A stretch of 64,000 nucleotides of DNA from JBBDIX01 sp050486225 (GTDB lineage Bacteria > Actinomycetota > Nitriliruptoria > Nitriliruptorales > Nitriliruptoraceae): the NCBI GenBank assembly GCA_050486225.1, contig JBJHCV010000001.1:1-64000 (forward strand), written 5' to 3'. The first letter of the stretch is position 1, and every line of letters starts with the position of its first letter. The translations under genes and the position numbers were made by a program. The notes below the pieces were generated by a model. It searched no databases. It saw only the letters and a list, made by a program, of their open reading frames with translations, and was not told the DNA's origin. Positions 27,164 through 35,564 of the stretch are shown here, in pieces.

Positions 27164-28294
27164 TCAGAGGGTCCCAGGGTCCGGGTTCAGCGGCAGCCCG
27201 TAGGCCTCCTGCAGCTCCCACAGGCACGAGAAGTCCACGTGGTCACGCCACGGGAAGTCCGCAGAGACGATGGGGTCCTCGCCGCCGGCGATCACCTCGA
27301 GCTGGGTGTCGAACGACGACGCCGGAGCGCCGAGGTCGAACGCCCACGTGTGCGGGTACGAGGCGCGCCACTGTGCCTCTCCCCCCTCGGGGTCGTAGCC
27401 GTAGCGTTCGAGGGTCTCGAGGACCTCGGGGATGATGTCCTCCTGTTCGGGCGCGTCACTGGACGCGATCCACTGGTTCGCCTCGAGCGCTCCCTCGAGC
27501 GCCGCACACACGGCGTCGCGGTTGTTCTCCATGGTCTCGGTCAGCACGACGAACTGCAGCTGCGCGTTGTCGACCCGCTCGTCGAACAGCGCACGTCCAC
27601 CCGCCTCGACCACGGTCGCGGTGTTCCTGGGCTGACCCATGAACGCATCGATCTGTCCGGCGACGAGTGCATCCATCCGCTGGTCGGCGCCACCACCCAT
27701 CGAGACCCACTCGAGGTCGTCGGGGTCGATGCCGAAGTGGTCCCGGAGGATGATGCGTCCGACGTTGATCCAGGTGTCCCCGATGGCGCCGGCAGAGATC
27801 CGGGCACCGATCAGGTCCTCGGGCGTCTCGATGTGCTCGGCGACGAGCAGGAGCCATGCCTCGACCGAACTGCTCACACCGACGATCTTCGCGTCGACGA
27901 CACCCTGCTCCATGGCAGGCCAGATGATGCCCGGCTCCGCCTGGACGAACCACGCGGCTCCGCTCACCAGCGGCGCGACCGGGTCCTCCGAGTACACGAT
28001 GTTGACCTCGTCGAACACGTGCTGCCACGTGCGGTCGACCGCCGGAATCGTGTTTCCGATCACGGTGAAGCGGTCACGTTCGAAGATCGCGTCCAGCGTG
28101 GGGATGCTCGGGTCGGTGAACACCGGGAACTGCTGCTCGTCGTCTCCGTCCTCCGGCGCGTCGGCCGGAGCGTCGGCAGGCGCGGGTTCGGGCGGTGCCT
28201 CGACCGCGGTGTCGTCCTCGCCCGAGGCGCACGCGGCGAGCACCAGCGCTCCGACCATGGCAGACGCAAGGATCCTTGACCATCGACTTCTCAT
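27164..28294 (-). CDS. ABC substrate-binding lipoprotein, TauA/NMT1-like (paralogue 1)
   Basis: A 376-residue receptor with a lipobox ending LAAC (Cys22), an acidic Pro/Ala-rich linker (about 23-55), then a two-lobed periplasmic-binding fold. Marks shared with three other receptors in the locus: SEDPVAPLVSGAAWFVQAEP, RDAVCAALEG and a C-terminal HVDFSCLWELQEAYGLPL. The conserved Cys of the last two motifs may form a disulfide. ATG 28294 follows GAGAGG at about ten bases. It has its own structured leader and terminator, so it is probably made independently of the permease genes. Likely one of several interchangeable receptors for the TauBC-like core at 31-33.5 kb. Confidence 0.86.
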   Translation of the reverse strand: MRSRWSRILASAMVGALVLAACASGEDDTAVEAPPEPAPADAPADAPEDGDDEQQFPVFTDPSIPTLDAIFERDRFTVIGNTIPAVDRTWQHVFDEVNIVYSEDPVAPLVSGAAWFVQAEPGIIWPAMEQGVVDAKIVGVSSSVEAWLLLVAEHIETPEDLIGARISAGAIGDTWINVGRIILRDHFGIDPDDLEWVSMGGGADQRMDALVAGQIDAFMGQPRNTATVVEAGGRALFDERVDNAQLQFVVLTETMENNRDAVCAALEGALEANQWIASSDAPEQEDIIPEVLETLERYGYDPEGGEAQWRASYPHTWAFDLGAPASSFDTQLEVIAGGEDPIVSADFPWRDHVDFSCLWELQEAYGLPLNPDPGTL

Positions 28295-28436
28295 CACGTG
28301 TTGTCCTCTCCCCGGGACACGACCGGCGAACACCAGCCCGGTGACGCACGTGACTCCCCACCCCGCGTCGTTCGATGTCGCGTGTCCCCTTCGACGACAC
28401 CCGGCGCGGCAAGCAGTCCCCCTCGAGCCGTGGGTC

Positions 28437-28518
28437 CAGCCAGCGACCGCCTTCCCCTGCGGGTCGGGCTGCAGAACCTGCCTCCCGACAGGTTCTCGAC
28501 GGTCCCACGGCCGTCGAG
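28437..28518 (-). ncRNA. Triple-hairpin structured leader, class unknown
   Basis: Read leftward: hairpin C 28518-28495 (8 bp, loop CCGTGGGA), hairpin B 28496-28473 (8 bp, loop TCGGGAGG), hairpin A 28471-28437 (10 bp with one bulge, purine-rich loop around AGGGGAAG). All three stems are perfect or nearly so and abut one another. The region lies about 145 bases upstream of a receptor gene. It does not match any riboswitch class that can be recalled. It could also be a plus-strand RNA, in which case the loops are C-rich. Confidence 0.4.
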
Positions 28519-28630
28519 CCAGATCCACCCTAGGCCGCCGGGTGGTCGCTGTCGACCAACGCGGCCGCACGGTCATCCCACCGTGGCCCGCCGTGCCCCG
28601 GGATCCGCGTCGTGGCGACACACACACGCA

Positions 28631-28690
28631 GACGGACCGGGCGGCGCGCGTCCTCCCGGTGGGAAGCGACACGCACCTGCCCGGTCCGTC
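28631..28690 (-). terminator. Long hairpin downstream of the cupin gene
   Basis: GACGGACCGGGC (28631-28642) pairs perfectly with 28679-28690 over 12 bp; the 36 bases between can fold into a second, less regular stem. With the palindrome at 28723-28742 it separates the cupin gene from the receptor gene downstream. Confidence 0.5.
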
Positions 28691-28722
28691 ACCGGCCATC
28701 AGTGGCCGTCGTACCAGACGTC

Positions 28723-28742
28723 GAGGTGTGAACTCACACCTC
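28723..28742 (-). terminator. Palindrome after the cupin stop codon
   Basis: A perfect 20-base palindrome (GAGGTGTGA-AC-TCACACCTC) 12 bases past the stop of the cupin gene. The two-base gap makes it a tight hairpin in RNA or a possible operator in DNA. Confidence 0.4.
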
Positions 28743-28754
28743 AGGCGCCCACGT

Positions 28755-29132
28755 TCACGGATCGTCCGGGTCCTTCCAGATGGTCTCGCTGGGCTTGGGC
28801 ACCCAGATCTCGACCAGCTCGAAGGGCTCGTCCCCGGTGTTGTCGAAGTTGTGGAACTCGCCGGCCGGGATGTGCACCACGTCGCCGGCCGACATCTCGT
28901 GCGGCACGTCGTCGTCGTCGAAGAACCGGCCGGTTCCTCGAATCACCAGGAAGATGTGGTCCGCGTCGGTGTGCTTGTGGGCGGATGCCTCGTCACCCAC
29001 GTCGTAGATGACGATGTCACACTGGATCGACGTCAGACCGAACATCTCCTCGGTCGCGAAGTCGATCCTGCGTCGACCGTCACGCGTCGAGCGCCGGCTG
29101 AAGCGGTCGGCGCTCTTCACCACCTTCGCCAT
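28755..29132 (-). CDS. Cupin-domain protein
   Basis: A 125-residue single cupin. Motif 1 is AHKHTDADHIFLVIRGTG (His-x-His, then Asp and His where Glu is usual) and motif 2 is AGDVVHIPAGEFHNF. It probably binds Fe or another divalent metal. ATG 29132 is fixed by GAGGAGGAA seven bases upstream. It lies between RidA and a receptor gene in the leftward transport locus. Function on a small substrate is likely; identity unknown. Confidence 0.82.
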   Translation of the reverse strand: MAKVVKSADRFSRRSTRDGRRRIDFATEEMFGLTSIQCDIVIYDVGDEASAHKHTDADHIFLVIRGTGRFFDDDDVPHEMSAGDVVHIPAGEFHNFDNTGDEPFELVEIWVPKPSETIWKDPDDP

Positions 29133-29295
29133 CAGTTCCTCCTCGTTCGCACGGAACGCCGCGTCAGGCAACCGGACGTCCCGTGTTCGTCGGGCCACGA
29201 TAGCCGCCACGTGGTCGCGGCCGGAGATCGCCCAGCAGGCGCTGCCCGGCGGCCCGCGCGGACGACGGTCCTCGTGGTCGTGCGGTCCGCCCGGG

Positions 29296-29718
29296 TCAGG
29301 CCTGGACGACCGCCGTCACGTCCACCTCGAGGCGTGCACCGTGGGAACTCAGGTTGTTGATGGCGACCGTCGTGCTGACCGGCTTGGTGTCACCGAGCCG
29401 CTCCTCCATCACCTCACGGATGTCGTTGGCCTCGCGGAAGTCGGTGAGGTACTTCGTGATCTTGATCACGTCCGAGAACGTGGCTCCCTGGGTGCCGAGG
29501 ATGTACTCGAGCTTGTCCATGACACGGGCCGTCTGCTCCCGGATGTCGTCCGGAAGCATCGTCTCCTCCTTGACGTGAGGATGCGAGTGGAACAGCGGCA
29601 ACGCCGTCATGCCCGACAGGTACAGGAACCGGGCGTCCCCGACCTGCACCGACACGACGGGCGAGTAGGGGATCTTGTGGGCGCGTTCGTCATCCAACTG
29701 GTGGTACTCGACCTTCAT
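29296..29718 (-). CDS. RidA/YjgF-family protein
   Basis: A 140-residue member of the Rid family. The archetype hydrolyses reactive enamines and imines formed by PLP enzymes; many relatives in catabolic operons have other roles. Family features are GDARFLYLSGMTAL, the helix EQTARVMDKLEYILGTQGATFSDVIK and a C-terminal LEVDVTAVV. The Arg that marks true RidA (near position 105) is not evident, so it may belong to another Rid subgroup. AAGGAG precedes ATG 29718. Presence in this locus hints at a nitrogenous substrate. Confidence 0.85.
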   Translation of the reverse strand: MKVEYHQLDDERAHKIPYSPVVSVQVGDARFLYLSGMTALPLFHSHPHVKEETMLPDDIREQTARVMDKLEYILGTQGATFSDVIKITKYLTDFREANDIREVMEERLGDTKPVSTTVAINNLSSHGARLEVDVTAVVQA

Positions 29719-29780
29719 GGCGGTCTCCTTGTCGACGGGCTGATGCGCCCGTGTGCCTTCCGGGTCCGGGTGATGTCCGC

Positions 29781-29838
29781 GGTCGTGGGGGGGGGCGGGG
29801 GGCGGGGGCCCGGCCCCCCCCCCCCCCCCCCCACGACC
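29781..29838 (-). terminator. Giant G/C hairpin after a receptor gene
   Basis: GGTCGTG plus a long G tract (29781-29810) can pair with a long C tract ending CACGACC (29811-29838), 22 bases past the receptor stop codon. It is a terminator expanded by homopolymer slippage; the exact length of the C run (about 19) may be wrong in the assembly. Confidence 0.6.
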
Positions 29839-29860
29839 GGAGGGTGGAACGCTCGCTGGA

Positions 29861-30916
29861 TCAGATCTCGTCGGGGTTCGGGTTCAGCGGCAGCCCACGA
29901 CGCTCCTGTGCCTCCCAGAGGCACGAGAAGTCGACGTGGTCACGCCAGTCGAATGCGTCGCTGACCTCCGCGGTCTCGAGCGAACGCTCGAGTGCCATCA
30001 CGCTGACGCCCGCATCGGTCGCGTACGTCGTCGTCATGAAGCGCTCGTAGTCGTCGATCCAGTTCTGGGCGACGTCGATCCCGCGCGCCTGCTGCATCTC
30101 CACGTTCGCATCCCGGTTCGCCTGGCCGCCGTCCGCGCTCGCCCACTGGTGCATCTCGACGAGCTGGTCCACGAGCGCACAGACGGCGTCGCCGTGCGAC
30201 TCGAGGGTGTCCCGGGTGACGAAGTACAACTGCTCGGGGAACTCGACGATGTCGGCGTAGATCATGTGTCCGCCGAGTTCCTCGACGGGTCCCACGTGCC
30301 GGATCTGCAGCATCGCGGCGTCGATCTGGCCGGCCGCCAGCGCCTCCATCCGGGTGTTCGCGCCACCACCGACGGCGACCCACTCGACCTCGTCCGCACC
30401 GATGCCGAACTCCTCCTCGAGGATGATCCGGGCGACGATGGTCCAGGGGTCTCCGGGTGGTCCGGCGCTCACTCGCGCTCCGCGCAGGTCGTCGGGCGTC
30501 TCGATGTCGGCCGAGACACCCATGTACCAGGCGGCGCCGTCGCGGACGACCGCGACGGCGACGAAGTCACCGACGCCCTGTTCGTTCGCGGGCCAGGCGA
30601 CCTCGGGGTCCATCTGCGCGAACCACGCCTCGCCACTGCGCAGCGCGGACACGGCTTCGTCGGTGTAGGTCGTGTTCAGGCTCTCGAACCCGGCGGCCTC
30701 GCGGTATCCGCCGTCCTCGAACACGATCCACGGCCAGACGTTGTTCGGATGTTCGGCCCGGATGACGGCCTCCAGGTTCGGCAGGCTGAGCGGTTCGCCC
30801 GTCGGTCCCGAGTCGTCGTCCGAACCTCCGCACGCGGAGACCACCAGCAGCAGTGCTGTGAGGGCCGCCAACGCGCGGACCGTTCGGGGCCTGCGTGTCA
30901 GTCGTTGGGTGTTCAC
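29861..30916 (-). CDS. ABC substrate-binding lipoprotein, TauA/NMT1-like (paralogue 2)
   Basis: A 351-residue receptor, the most divergent of the four in this locus and the one next to the permease genes, so the likeliest original partner. Lipobox VSAC at Cys29. It keeps the family's GDAVCALVDQ and HVDFSCLWEAQERRGLPL motifs but lacks the acidic linker of the others. The GTG at 30916 has GGAGAG upstream and removes an improbable N-terminal leader. It is 124 bases downstream of a permease gene and ends in a giant G/C hairpin. The substrate is unknown; the broad family includes taurine, aliphatic sulfonate, nitrate and pyrimidine binders. Confidence 0.86.
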   Translation of the reverse strand: MNTQRLTRRPRTVRALAALTALLLVVSACGGSDDDSGPTGEPLSLPNLEAVIRAEHPNNVWPWIVFEDGGYREAAGFESLNTTYTDEAVSALRSGEAWFAQMDPEVAWPANEQGVGDFVAVAVVRDGAAWYMGVSADIETPDDLRGARVSAGPPGDPWTIVARIILEEEFGIGADEVEWVAVGGGANTRMEALAAGQIDAAMLQIRHVGPVEELGGHMIYADIVEFPEQLYFVTRDTLESHGDAVCALVDQLVEMHQWASADGGQANRDANVEMQQARGIDVAQNWIDDYERFMTTTYATDAGVSVMALERSLETAEVSDAFDWRDHVDFSCLWEAQERRGLPLNPNPDEI

Positions 30917-31040
30917 TGTGCTCTCCGTTCCACCTGCGTTCGTGTGGAGCACGCGATCGCGCTCCACAGGTCTGGTCGATCCGTGCCCCGGGGCCACCGC
31001 GGACGCGGGAGGCCTGGAGGCATGGGGAGGGTCGTCATGG

Positions 31041-31892
31041 TCAGATCGACAGGTCGGCGCGCGCGCGCCACCGGTCCAGGTACGCGGACAGCCGGATCGT
31101 CCCCATGACGATGACGATGCTCAGCGCCACGTAGATGCCGACCGCAGCGAGCACGGCGGCGGTGTTGAAGGTCCGTGAGTTCACGATGATCAGGTAGCCG
31201 AGACCCGAAGCCGTGGTGAACAACTCCGCCACGAACAGTCCGATCAGGCCGCGAACCGCTCCCATGCGCACACCGGTGCCGATGAAGGGCACGGTCCCCG
31301 GCACCACGATCGTGCGGTACAGGCGGTACTTCGAGGCACAGAAGGACCTGCCGACCGTCACGAGCGATCCGTCGACGGTCTTGACGCCGTCGAGCACGAA
31401 CACCGCGATGGGTGGCACCGCGGCGATGAACACCATCGTGAAGCGGGTCAGGTCGCCCAGTCCCACCCACAGCATGACGAGGGGAAGGAGGATGATGCGC
31501 GGCGTCGTGTAGAACACCCAGAGGTAGGGGGTCACGAAGCGATCGAGCAGGCGGCTGCCGCCCACGGCCAGTCCGAGCGGGATGCCCACGATCACGGAAG
31601 CGACCATGCCGACCGTGTACATCCAGGTCGAGCTCCACACGTTCGGCAGGAGCACCCCGGCCTGGTGCATGTCGATCGATGCCCGGATCAGCGCGCTGAA
31701 CGGAGGGACGACGAACGGGTCGACGTCACGCAGCCGGGTGAACAGTTCCCAGAACGCGAAGAAGCCCACGAGGTTCGCGAGACCGAACAGGATGCTCTGT
31801 CGGCGGCTCAGTCCACGGAACACGAAACCCATGCGGTCGCCGGGTTCACGGTTGGCTCGGCTGGTGACGCCCGCCTCGACATCGATGCTCAT
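31041..31892 (-). CDS. ABC transporter permease, TauC/SsuC-like
   Basis: A 283-residue inner-membrane permease of the BPD_transp_1 family with about six helices. The cytoplasmic EAA loop region SLVTVGRSFCASKYRLYRTI followed by VPGTVPFIGTGVRMG contacts the ATPase. ATG 31892 overlaps the stop of the upstream permease gene by four bases. Two different permease genes in a row imply a heterodimeric channel, unlike the usual homodimer of the taurine family. Confidence 0.88.
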   Translation of the reverse strand: MSIDVEAGVTSRANREPGDRMGFVFRGLSRRQSILFGLANLVGFFAFWELFTRLRDVDPFVVPPFSALIRASIDMHQAGVLLPNVWSSTWMYTVGMVASVIVGIPLGLAVGGSRLLDRFVTPYLWVFYTTPRIILLPLVMLWVGLGDLTRFTMVFIAAVPPIAVFVLDGVKTVDGSLVTVGRSFCASKYRLYRTIVVPGTVPFIGTGVRMGAVRGLIGLFVAELFTTASGLGYLIIVNSRTFNTAAVLAAVGIYVALSIVIVMGTIRLSAYLDRWRARADLSI

Positions 31893-32704
31893 ATCCGCAC
31901 CTCGGCGCGCCAGCGGTCGGTGAATCTCTCGACGGCTCGTGACGCGGAGATGAGCGCCATCGCGAACCCGATGAGCAGCAGCGTGTAGACGATGGTCTTG
32001 GCCGTCTCGAAGTTGTAGCGCGCCCGCATGACCTCGGTGCCGAGCCCCCCACTGCTCACCAGCATCTCTGCGACGAGGAGTCCCACGAACCCCCTCGACA
32101 GGGCCTGGCGGGTGCCTGCGCCGATGAACGGGATCGTCGCGGGAAGGATGACCGTTCGGAAGGCCTTCCAGCGCGACCCGCAGAAGGACCGACAGGTGCG
32201 AAGCAGGGTCTGGTCGACCCCGCGGACGCCGTCGGCGCAGCTGATGATCATCGGGATGATCGCCGACATGACCATCACCCACAGCTGCATGCCACGGCCG
32301 ATGCCGAACCAGATGATGAACACCGGGACCAGGGCCGTCGACGGCGCCGCATAGATGGCCCACAGGTAGGGCGTGGCGATCTTCTCGAGCGGCGGCGACA
32401 TGCCGATGACCACACCGATCACGATGCCGAGCACGATGCTGATGACCATGCCGATGACCAGCACCTCGAGCGTGTAGAGCGTCGGCCCCACGATGTTTCC
32501 GAACGAGTGCAGCCGCAGCGCCTCGTTCAGGATCCGCTGGGGTGACGGCAGCACGAGCTCCGGAATGCCGCTGTAGCGCGCGACCAGGTGCCACACGCCG
32601 ATCAGGGCGACGAGCAGGGCGACGTCGGGAACCTTGGAGTCCCACACGGCCTGCAGCGGACGCGGCAACTTCAGGTCCTGTCGCACGGGACGTGCGCGCG
32701 CCAC
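31889..32704 (-). CDS. ABC transporter permease, TauC/SsuC-like
   Basis: A 271-residue permease of the same family and general sequence as its downstream neighbour: six helices and an EAA loop LLRTCRSFCGSRWKAFRTV followed by LPATIPFIGAG. The start is GTG, three bases after the ATPase stop codon. It overlaps the next permease by four bases. The pair share GRSFC/CRSFC in the coupling loop, indicating duplication. Confidence 0.88.
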   Translation of the reverse strand: MARARPVRQDLKLPRPLQAVWDSKVPDVALLVALIGVWHLVARYSGIPELVLPSPQRILNEALRLHSFGNIVGPTLYTLEVLVIGMVISIVLGIVIGVVIGMSPPLEKIATPYLWAIYAAPSTALVPVFIIWFGIGRGMQLWVMVMSAIIPMIISCADGVRGVDQTLLRTCRSFCGSRWKAFRTVILPATIPFIGAGTRQALSRGFVGLLVAEMLVSSGGLGTEVMRARYNFETAKTIVYTLLLIGFAMALISASRAVERFTDRWRAEVRI

Positions 32705-32707
32705 CGG

Positions 32708-33559
32708 TCAGCCCTCCCGACCGGCGACGTCGGAGGTGGTCTCCTCCTTGACGAGCAGCTGCCACACCCGGTTGCGCAGTTCCACGTAGCGCTCGTTGGT
32801 GCGCAGGGCGTTGGCGTCACGAGGACGGGGCAGGTCCACGTCGATGATCCCGCGCACCCGCCCGGGCCGGTCGGTCAGCGCGATGACCCGGTCACCGAGC
32901 GTCAGCGCCTCGTCGACGCTGTGCGTGACGAAGATGACCGTCTGTCCCGTCTGGGCAACGATGCGCGACAGCTCGTTCTGCATGAGTTCCCGAGTCAGGG
33001 CGTCGATCGCCGCGAACGGCTCGTCCATCAGCAGGATCGACGGTTCCGTCGCGAGGGCCCGCGCGAGCCCCACTCGCTGCTGCATGCCTCCCGACAGTTC
33101 GCGGGGGAACGCCTTCTCGAAGCCCTTCAGGCCGACGAGTTCGATGTACTCGTGGACGCGCTCGCGACTTCGCGCGTCCAGGCGATCCTGCATCTCGAGG
33201 CCGTACTGGACGTTCTTCTCGACCGTGCGCCACGGCAGCAGCCCGTAGTTCTGGAACACGATCGCGCGATCACGGCCGGGTCCACGCACCTCCCGGCCGT
33301 TCACGAGCAGTGAACCCCGGCTGTGCCGGTAGAGGCCGCCCACCGCATTCAGGAACGTGCTCTTGCCGCAGCCGCTGGGCCCGACGATCGTCACGAACTC
33401 GCCGCGACGGATGTCGACCGACAGTCCCTCGAGGGCGACGAGCTTGTTGCCCGTCTCCGTCTGGTCGTACTCCACCGCGACGTCACGCGCCTCGATGGCC
33501 AGCGCGTTCGACGTCACGGCCCCGGCGTCGGCCCGGAGCGAGTCCTCGAGGTTGCTCAT
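32708..33559 (-). CDS. ABC transporter ATP-binding protein, TauB/SsuB-like
   Basis: A 283-residue ATPase energising the importer. Walker A GPSGCGKST is at 60-68, the Q-loop at FQNYGLLPW, the signature LSGGMQQR near 156, Walker B ILLMDEPFAAID near 178 and the switch His in VTHSVDEA. These match the nitrate/sulfonate/taurine ATPase group. ATG 33559 has GGGAG seven bases upstream. First gene of the transporter operon proper; 64 bases downstream of a cupin gene that probably heads the transcript. Confidence 0.92.
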   Translation of the reverse strand: MSNLEDSLRADAGAVTSNALAIEARDVAVEYDQTETGNKLVALEGLSVDIRRGEFVTIVGPSGCGKSTFLNAVGGLYRHSRGSLLVNGREVRGPGRDRAIVFQNYGLLPWRTVEKNVQYGLEMQDRLDARSRERVHEYIELVGLKGFEKAFPRELSGGMQQRVGLARALATEPSILLMDEPFAAIDALTRELMQNELSRIVAQTGQTVIFVTHSVDEALTLGDRVIALTDRPGRVRGIIDVDLPRPRDANALRTNERYVELRNRVWQLLVKEETTSDVAGREG

Positions 33560-33623
33560 CGACGCACTCCCGTCGCGCACACGGCGGACCGGCCTGTCCG
33601 CGAGACGTCGCTGGTCCGGGCCA

Positions 33624-34052
33624 TCAGGCCGACGCCTCCGCGGGGGCTGCCTCGTCCTCGGGCGCCCACGCACAGGCGTCGTCGGTGACGAAGACGGACT
33701 TGGGGTCGCCGTACGGCGGCGACCAGAGTTCGATGAACACGTAGTCCTCGTCGGACTCGTTGCCCCCGGAGTGCACCTTGCCCGCCTCGACCATGAAGAC
33801 GTCACCGGCACGGATCTCGTGGCGCTCGCCGTTCTCGTCGACGTGGATGCCCTGCCCCTTCAGGGCGAACACGTACTGGTTCGAGATGGGGTGATAGTGG
33901 CGGGCGGACGTGTCTCCGGGGTGCATCGTGATCAGGTCGGCGATGAAGTCCTCCGTCCCGAACAGTTCCCGGTTCACCAGGTCCATCCGGTCGCGCGTGT
34001 CGCGCGTGGACCGGAACCGCGGAAGATCCTCACTGCGCCAGATCGTGGTCAT
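33624..34052 (-). CDS. Cupin-domain protein heading the transport operon
   Basis: A 142-residue single cupin. Motif 1 is ARHYHPISNQYVFALKGQG (His-x-His, with Asn-Gln in place of the usual Glu) and motif 2 is AGDVFMVEAGKVHSGGN. The altered ligand set suggests a weaker or different metal site. The last 20 residues are Ala/Glu-rich. ATG 34052 has GGGAG upstream and is 53 bases past a good -10. Divergent from the CoA-transferase gene. Confidence 0.82.
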   Translation of the reverse strand: MTTIWRSEDLPRFRSTRDTRDRMDLVNRELFGTEDFIADLITMHPGDTSARHYHPISNQYVFALKGQGIHVDENGERHEIRAGDVFMVEAGKVHSGGNESDEDYVFIELWSPPYGDPKSVFVTDDACAWAPEDEAAPAEASA

Positions 34053-34104
34053 ACCTGCGCTCCCATGTTCAGATAGTAGTCATGCCCGCTACAGTCTGCG
34101 ACAA

Positions 34105-34133
34105 CTTCTACTACGTGCGTCGGGTCGCGTCAA
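34105..34133 (-). promoter_or_regulatory. Promoter of the cupin-ABC transporter operon
   Basis: Leftward TTGACG (34133-34128), 17-base spacer, TAGAAG (34110-34105). It is flanked by the TAGTAG inverted repeat that could be an operator. The leader would be about 45 bases. Confidence 0.5.
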
Positions 34134-34239
34134 CGGTCTTGCTTCACCTGCCGGCGAGAGACCTCCCTGCATGATGTCGAAGGGCATCCCAGCGAGCCGC
34201 CAGCACCGTGACATCAGTGCATCGCTATGTAGCCATGGG

Positions 34240-34268
34240 TTGCAGATAGTTCCCGTTGGACGTAGCGT
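34240..34268 (+). promoter_or_regulatory. Promoter of the CoA-transferase operon
   Basis: TTGCAG (34240-34245), 17-base spacer, TAGCGT (34263-34268). The start codon is about 120 bases downstream. Confidence 0.5.
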
Positions 34269-34391
34269 TGCCCCGCCGGCAGGGCATCGATCCTGCGACC
34301 CCGGCCGACACCCCGGGCGAGGGGCACGTGGCCCGGCACTCATGGCGGCGAGAACGGTGGCCCGGGCGCCACCTGACGGATCGGGTTCGGC

Positions 34392-35564
34392 TTGGAGGCG
34401 ACGGCAACGGACGGACTGCCCCTGCGGGGGATGACCGTGATCGAGGTGAGCCAGGTCCTGACCGGCGCGTACGCCGCGATGGTGCTGGCAGACCTGGGTG
34501 CCGAGGTCGTGAAGGTGGAGCGCCCGGAGGCGGGCGACGTCGCCCGGGCCTACGGGCCACCGGACGTGGGCGACACGTCGTACTACTTCTGGTCGGTCAA
34601 CCGCAACAAGCGCAGTGTGACCCTCGACCTGACGTCGGAGTCGGGACGGGCGTCGCTCCACGCACTGGTGGCCGGCGCCGACGTGCTCGTCCACAACGCG
34701 CTTCCCCGCACCGTGGCCAAGCTCGGCCTCGACGCAGGGTCACTGCGCACCGTCAACCCGAGACTCGTCCACTGCGGGATCACCGGTTTCGGGTCGGACA
34801 CCGATCAGGCCGACCGGGCAGCACTCGACATCGTCCTGCAGGCCGCCAGCGGGATGATGAGCATCACCGGCGAACCGGGAGGTGGCCCCCTGCGGTCCCC
34901 CGCGCCGGTGGCGGACATCAGCGCCGGGCTGTTCGCGGCGACGTCGATCCTGGCCGCACTGCTCGAACGCCAGCGAACCGGGGTGGGCCGAGCGATCGAG
35001 GTGTCGATGGTGCAGACGGCCGCCGCGCTCCTCCCCTACCACTGGGGTGAGTGGTTCGTCGACGGGCACGTCCCGGCGCGCCAGGGCAACGACCATCCCG
35101 CCATCGTCCCCTACGGGTGCTACGCGACCAGCGACGGTCATGCCGTCCTGGCGATCAACTCGGACGTGCACTGGCGAACCCTGTGCGAGGTCCTCGACCT
35201 CGGCGACCTCGCGGACGACCCGTCGTTCGCCACGAACTCCGCCCGCATCGCGAACCGCACCGAAGTCCTCCGGCGCGTGCAGGAGGCGTTCGCGGCACGG
35301 ACCACCGAGCAGGTGGTCGCGCCGCTCGAGGCCCGCGGCGTGCCGTGCTGCGAGGTCCGTGACTTCGCGACGGTGGACCGGGACGGGACCGTCCGGTTCG
35401 ATGTCCTGGAACGGGAGGACGGGACGTCGGCTCCGGTCGTTGCGTCACCGATCCGCCTGATCGACACGCCCGCACGACTCGCGTCGGCGCCGCCGCGACT
35501 GGGCCAGCACAATGACGCCGCAGCACCCGTCACGCAGTTCGCAGGAACGGAGGACACACCATGA
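34392..35564 (+). CDS. Class III (CaiB/BaiF) CoA-transferase
   Basis: A 390-residue family III CoA-transferase that moves CoA between two carboxylic acids. N-terminal MTVIEVSQVLTGAYAAMVLADLGAEVVKVE is followed by the family block RNKRSVTLDL; the catalytic Asp is in RAALDIVLQAASGMM. The start is placed at a TTG (34392) with only a weak ribosome site; starts a few codons downstream are possible. It overlaps the thiol-dioxygenase-like gene by four bases (ATGA). Likely job: activate the acid imported by the divergent ABC system. The family includes DMSP CoA-transferase DddD, but that enzyme is a fused double-length protein, so this is not it. Confidence 0.86.
   Translation: MEATATDGLPLRGMTVIEVSQVLTGAYAAMVLADLGAEVVKVERPEAGDVARAYGPPDVGDTSYYFWSVNRNKRSVTLDLTSESGRASLHALVAGADVLVHNALPRTVAKLGLDAGSLRTVNPRLVHCGITGFGSDTDQADRAALDIVLQAASGMMSITGEPGGGPLRSPAPVADISAGLFAATSILAALLERQRTGVGRAIEVSMVQTAAALLPYHWGEWFVDGHVPARQGNDHPAIVPYGCYATSDGHAVLAINSDVHWRTLCEVLDLGDLADDPSFATNSARIANRTEVLRRVQEAFAARTTEQVVAPLEARGVPCCEVRDFATVDRDGTVRFDVLEREDGTSAPVVASPIRLIDTPARLASAPPRLGQHNDAAAPVTQFAGTEDTP

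Larger units (their letters stand above)
28295..28754. other. Intergenic region with many hairpins, no gene
   Basis: No convincing reading frame. From right to left it holds a 20-base palindrome (28723-28742), a 12-bp stem hairpin (28631-28690), three back-to-back hairpins (28437-28518) and about 140 bases of leader before the receptor start at 28294. Confidence 0.6.
34053..34391. other. Divergent regulatory region of the catabolic locus
   Basis: No gene. It holds opposing promoters for the cupin-ABC operon (34105-34133) and the CoA-transferase operon (34240-34268). An inverted TAGTAG/CTACTA (34074-34079 and 34108-34113) overlaps the leftward -10. A second loose inverted pair, CGCTATGT/ACGTAGCG (34223-34230 and 34261-34268), overlaps the rightward -10. 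IclR dimers encoded nearby are candidates for binding here. Confidence 0.5.

Noticed and set aside
28437..28518. A cobalamin, TPP or SAM-type riboswitch
   Set aside because: None of the conserved core sequences of those classes is present; only the hairpin layout is supported.
26529..34052. Naming the cupins as DMSP lyases (DddW/DddQ/DddL) because of the neighbouring class III CoA-transferase
   Set aside because: The metal-binding patterns of the three cupins differ from one another and none shows the Tyr/Glu pattern of the lyases; the CoA-transferase is single-length, unlike DddD.
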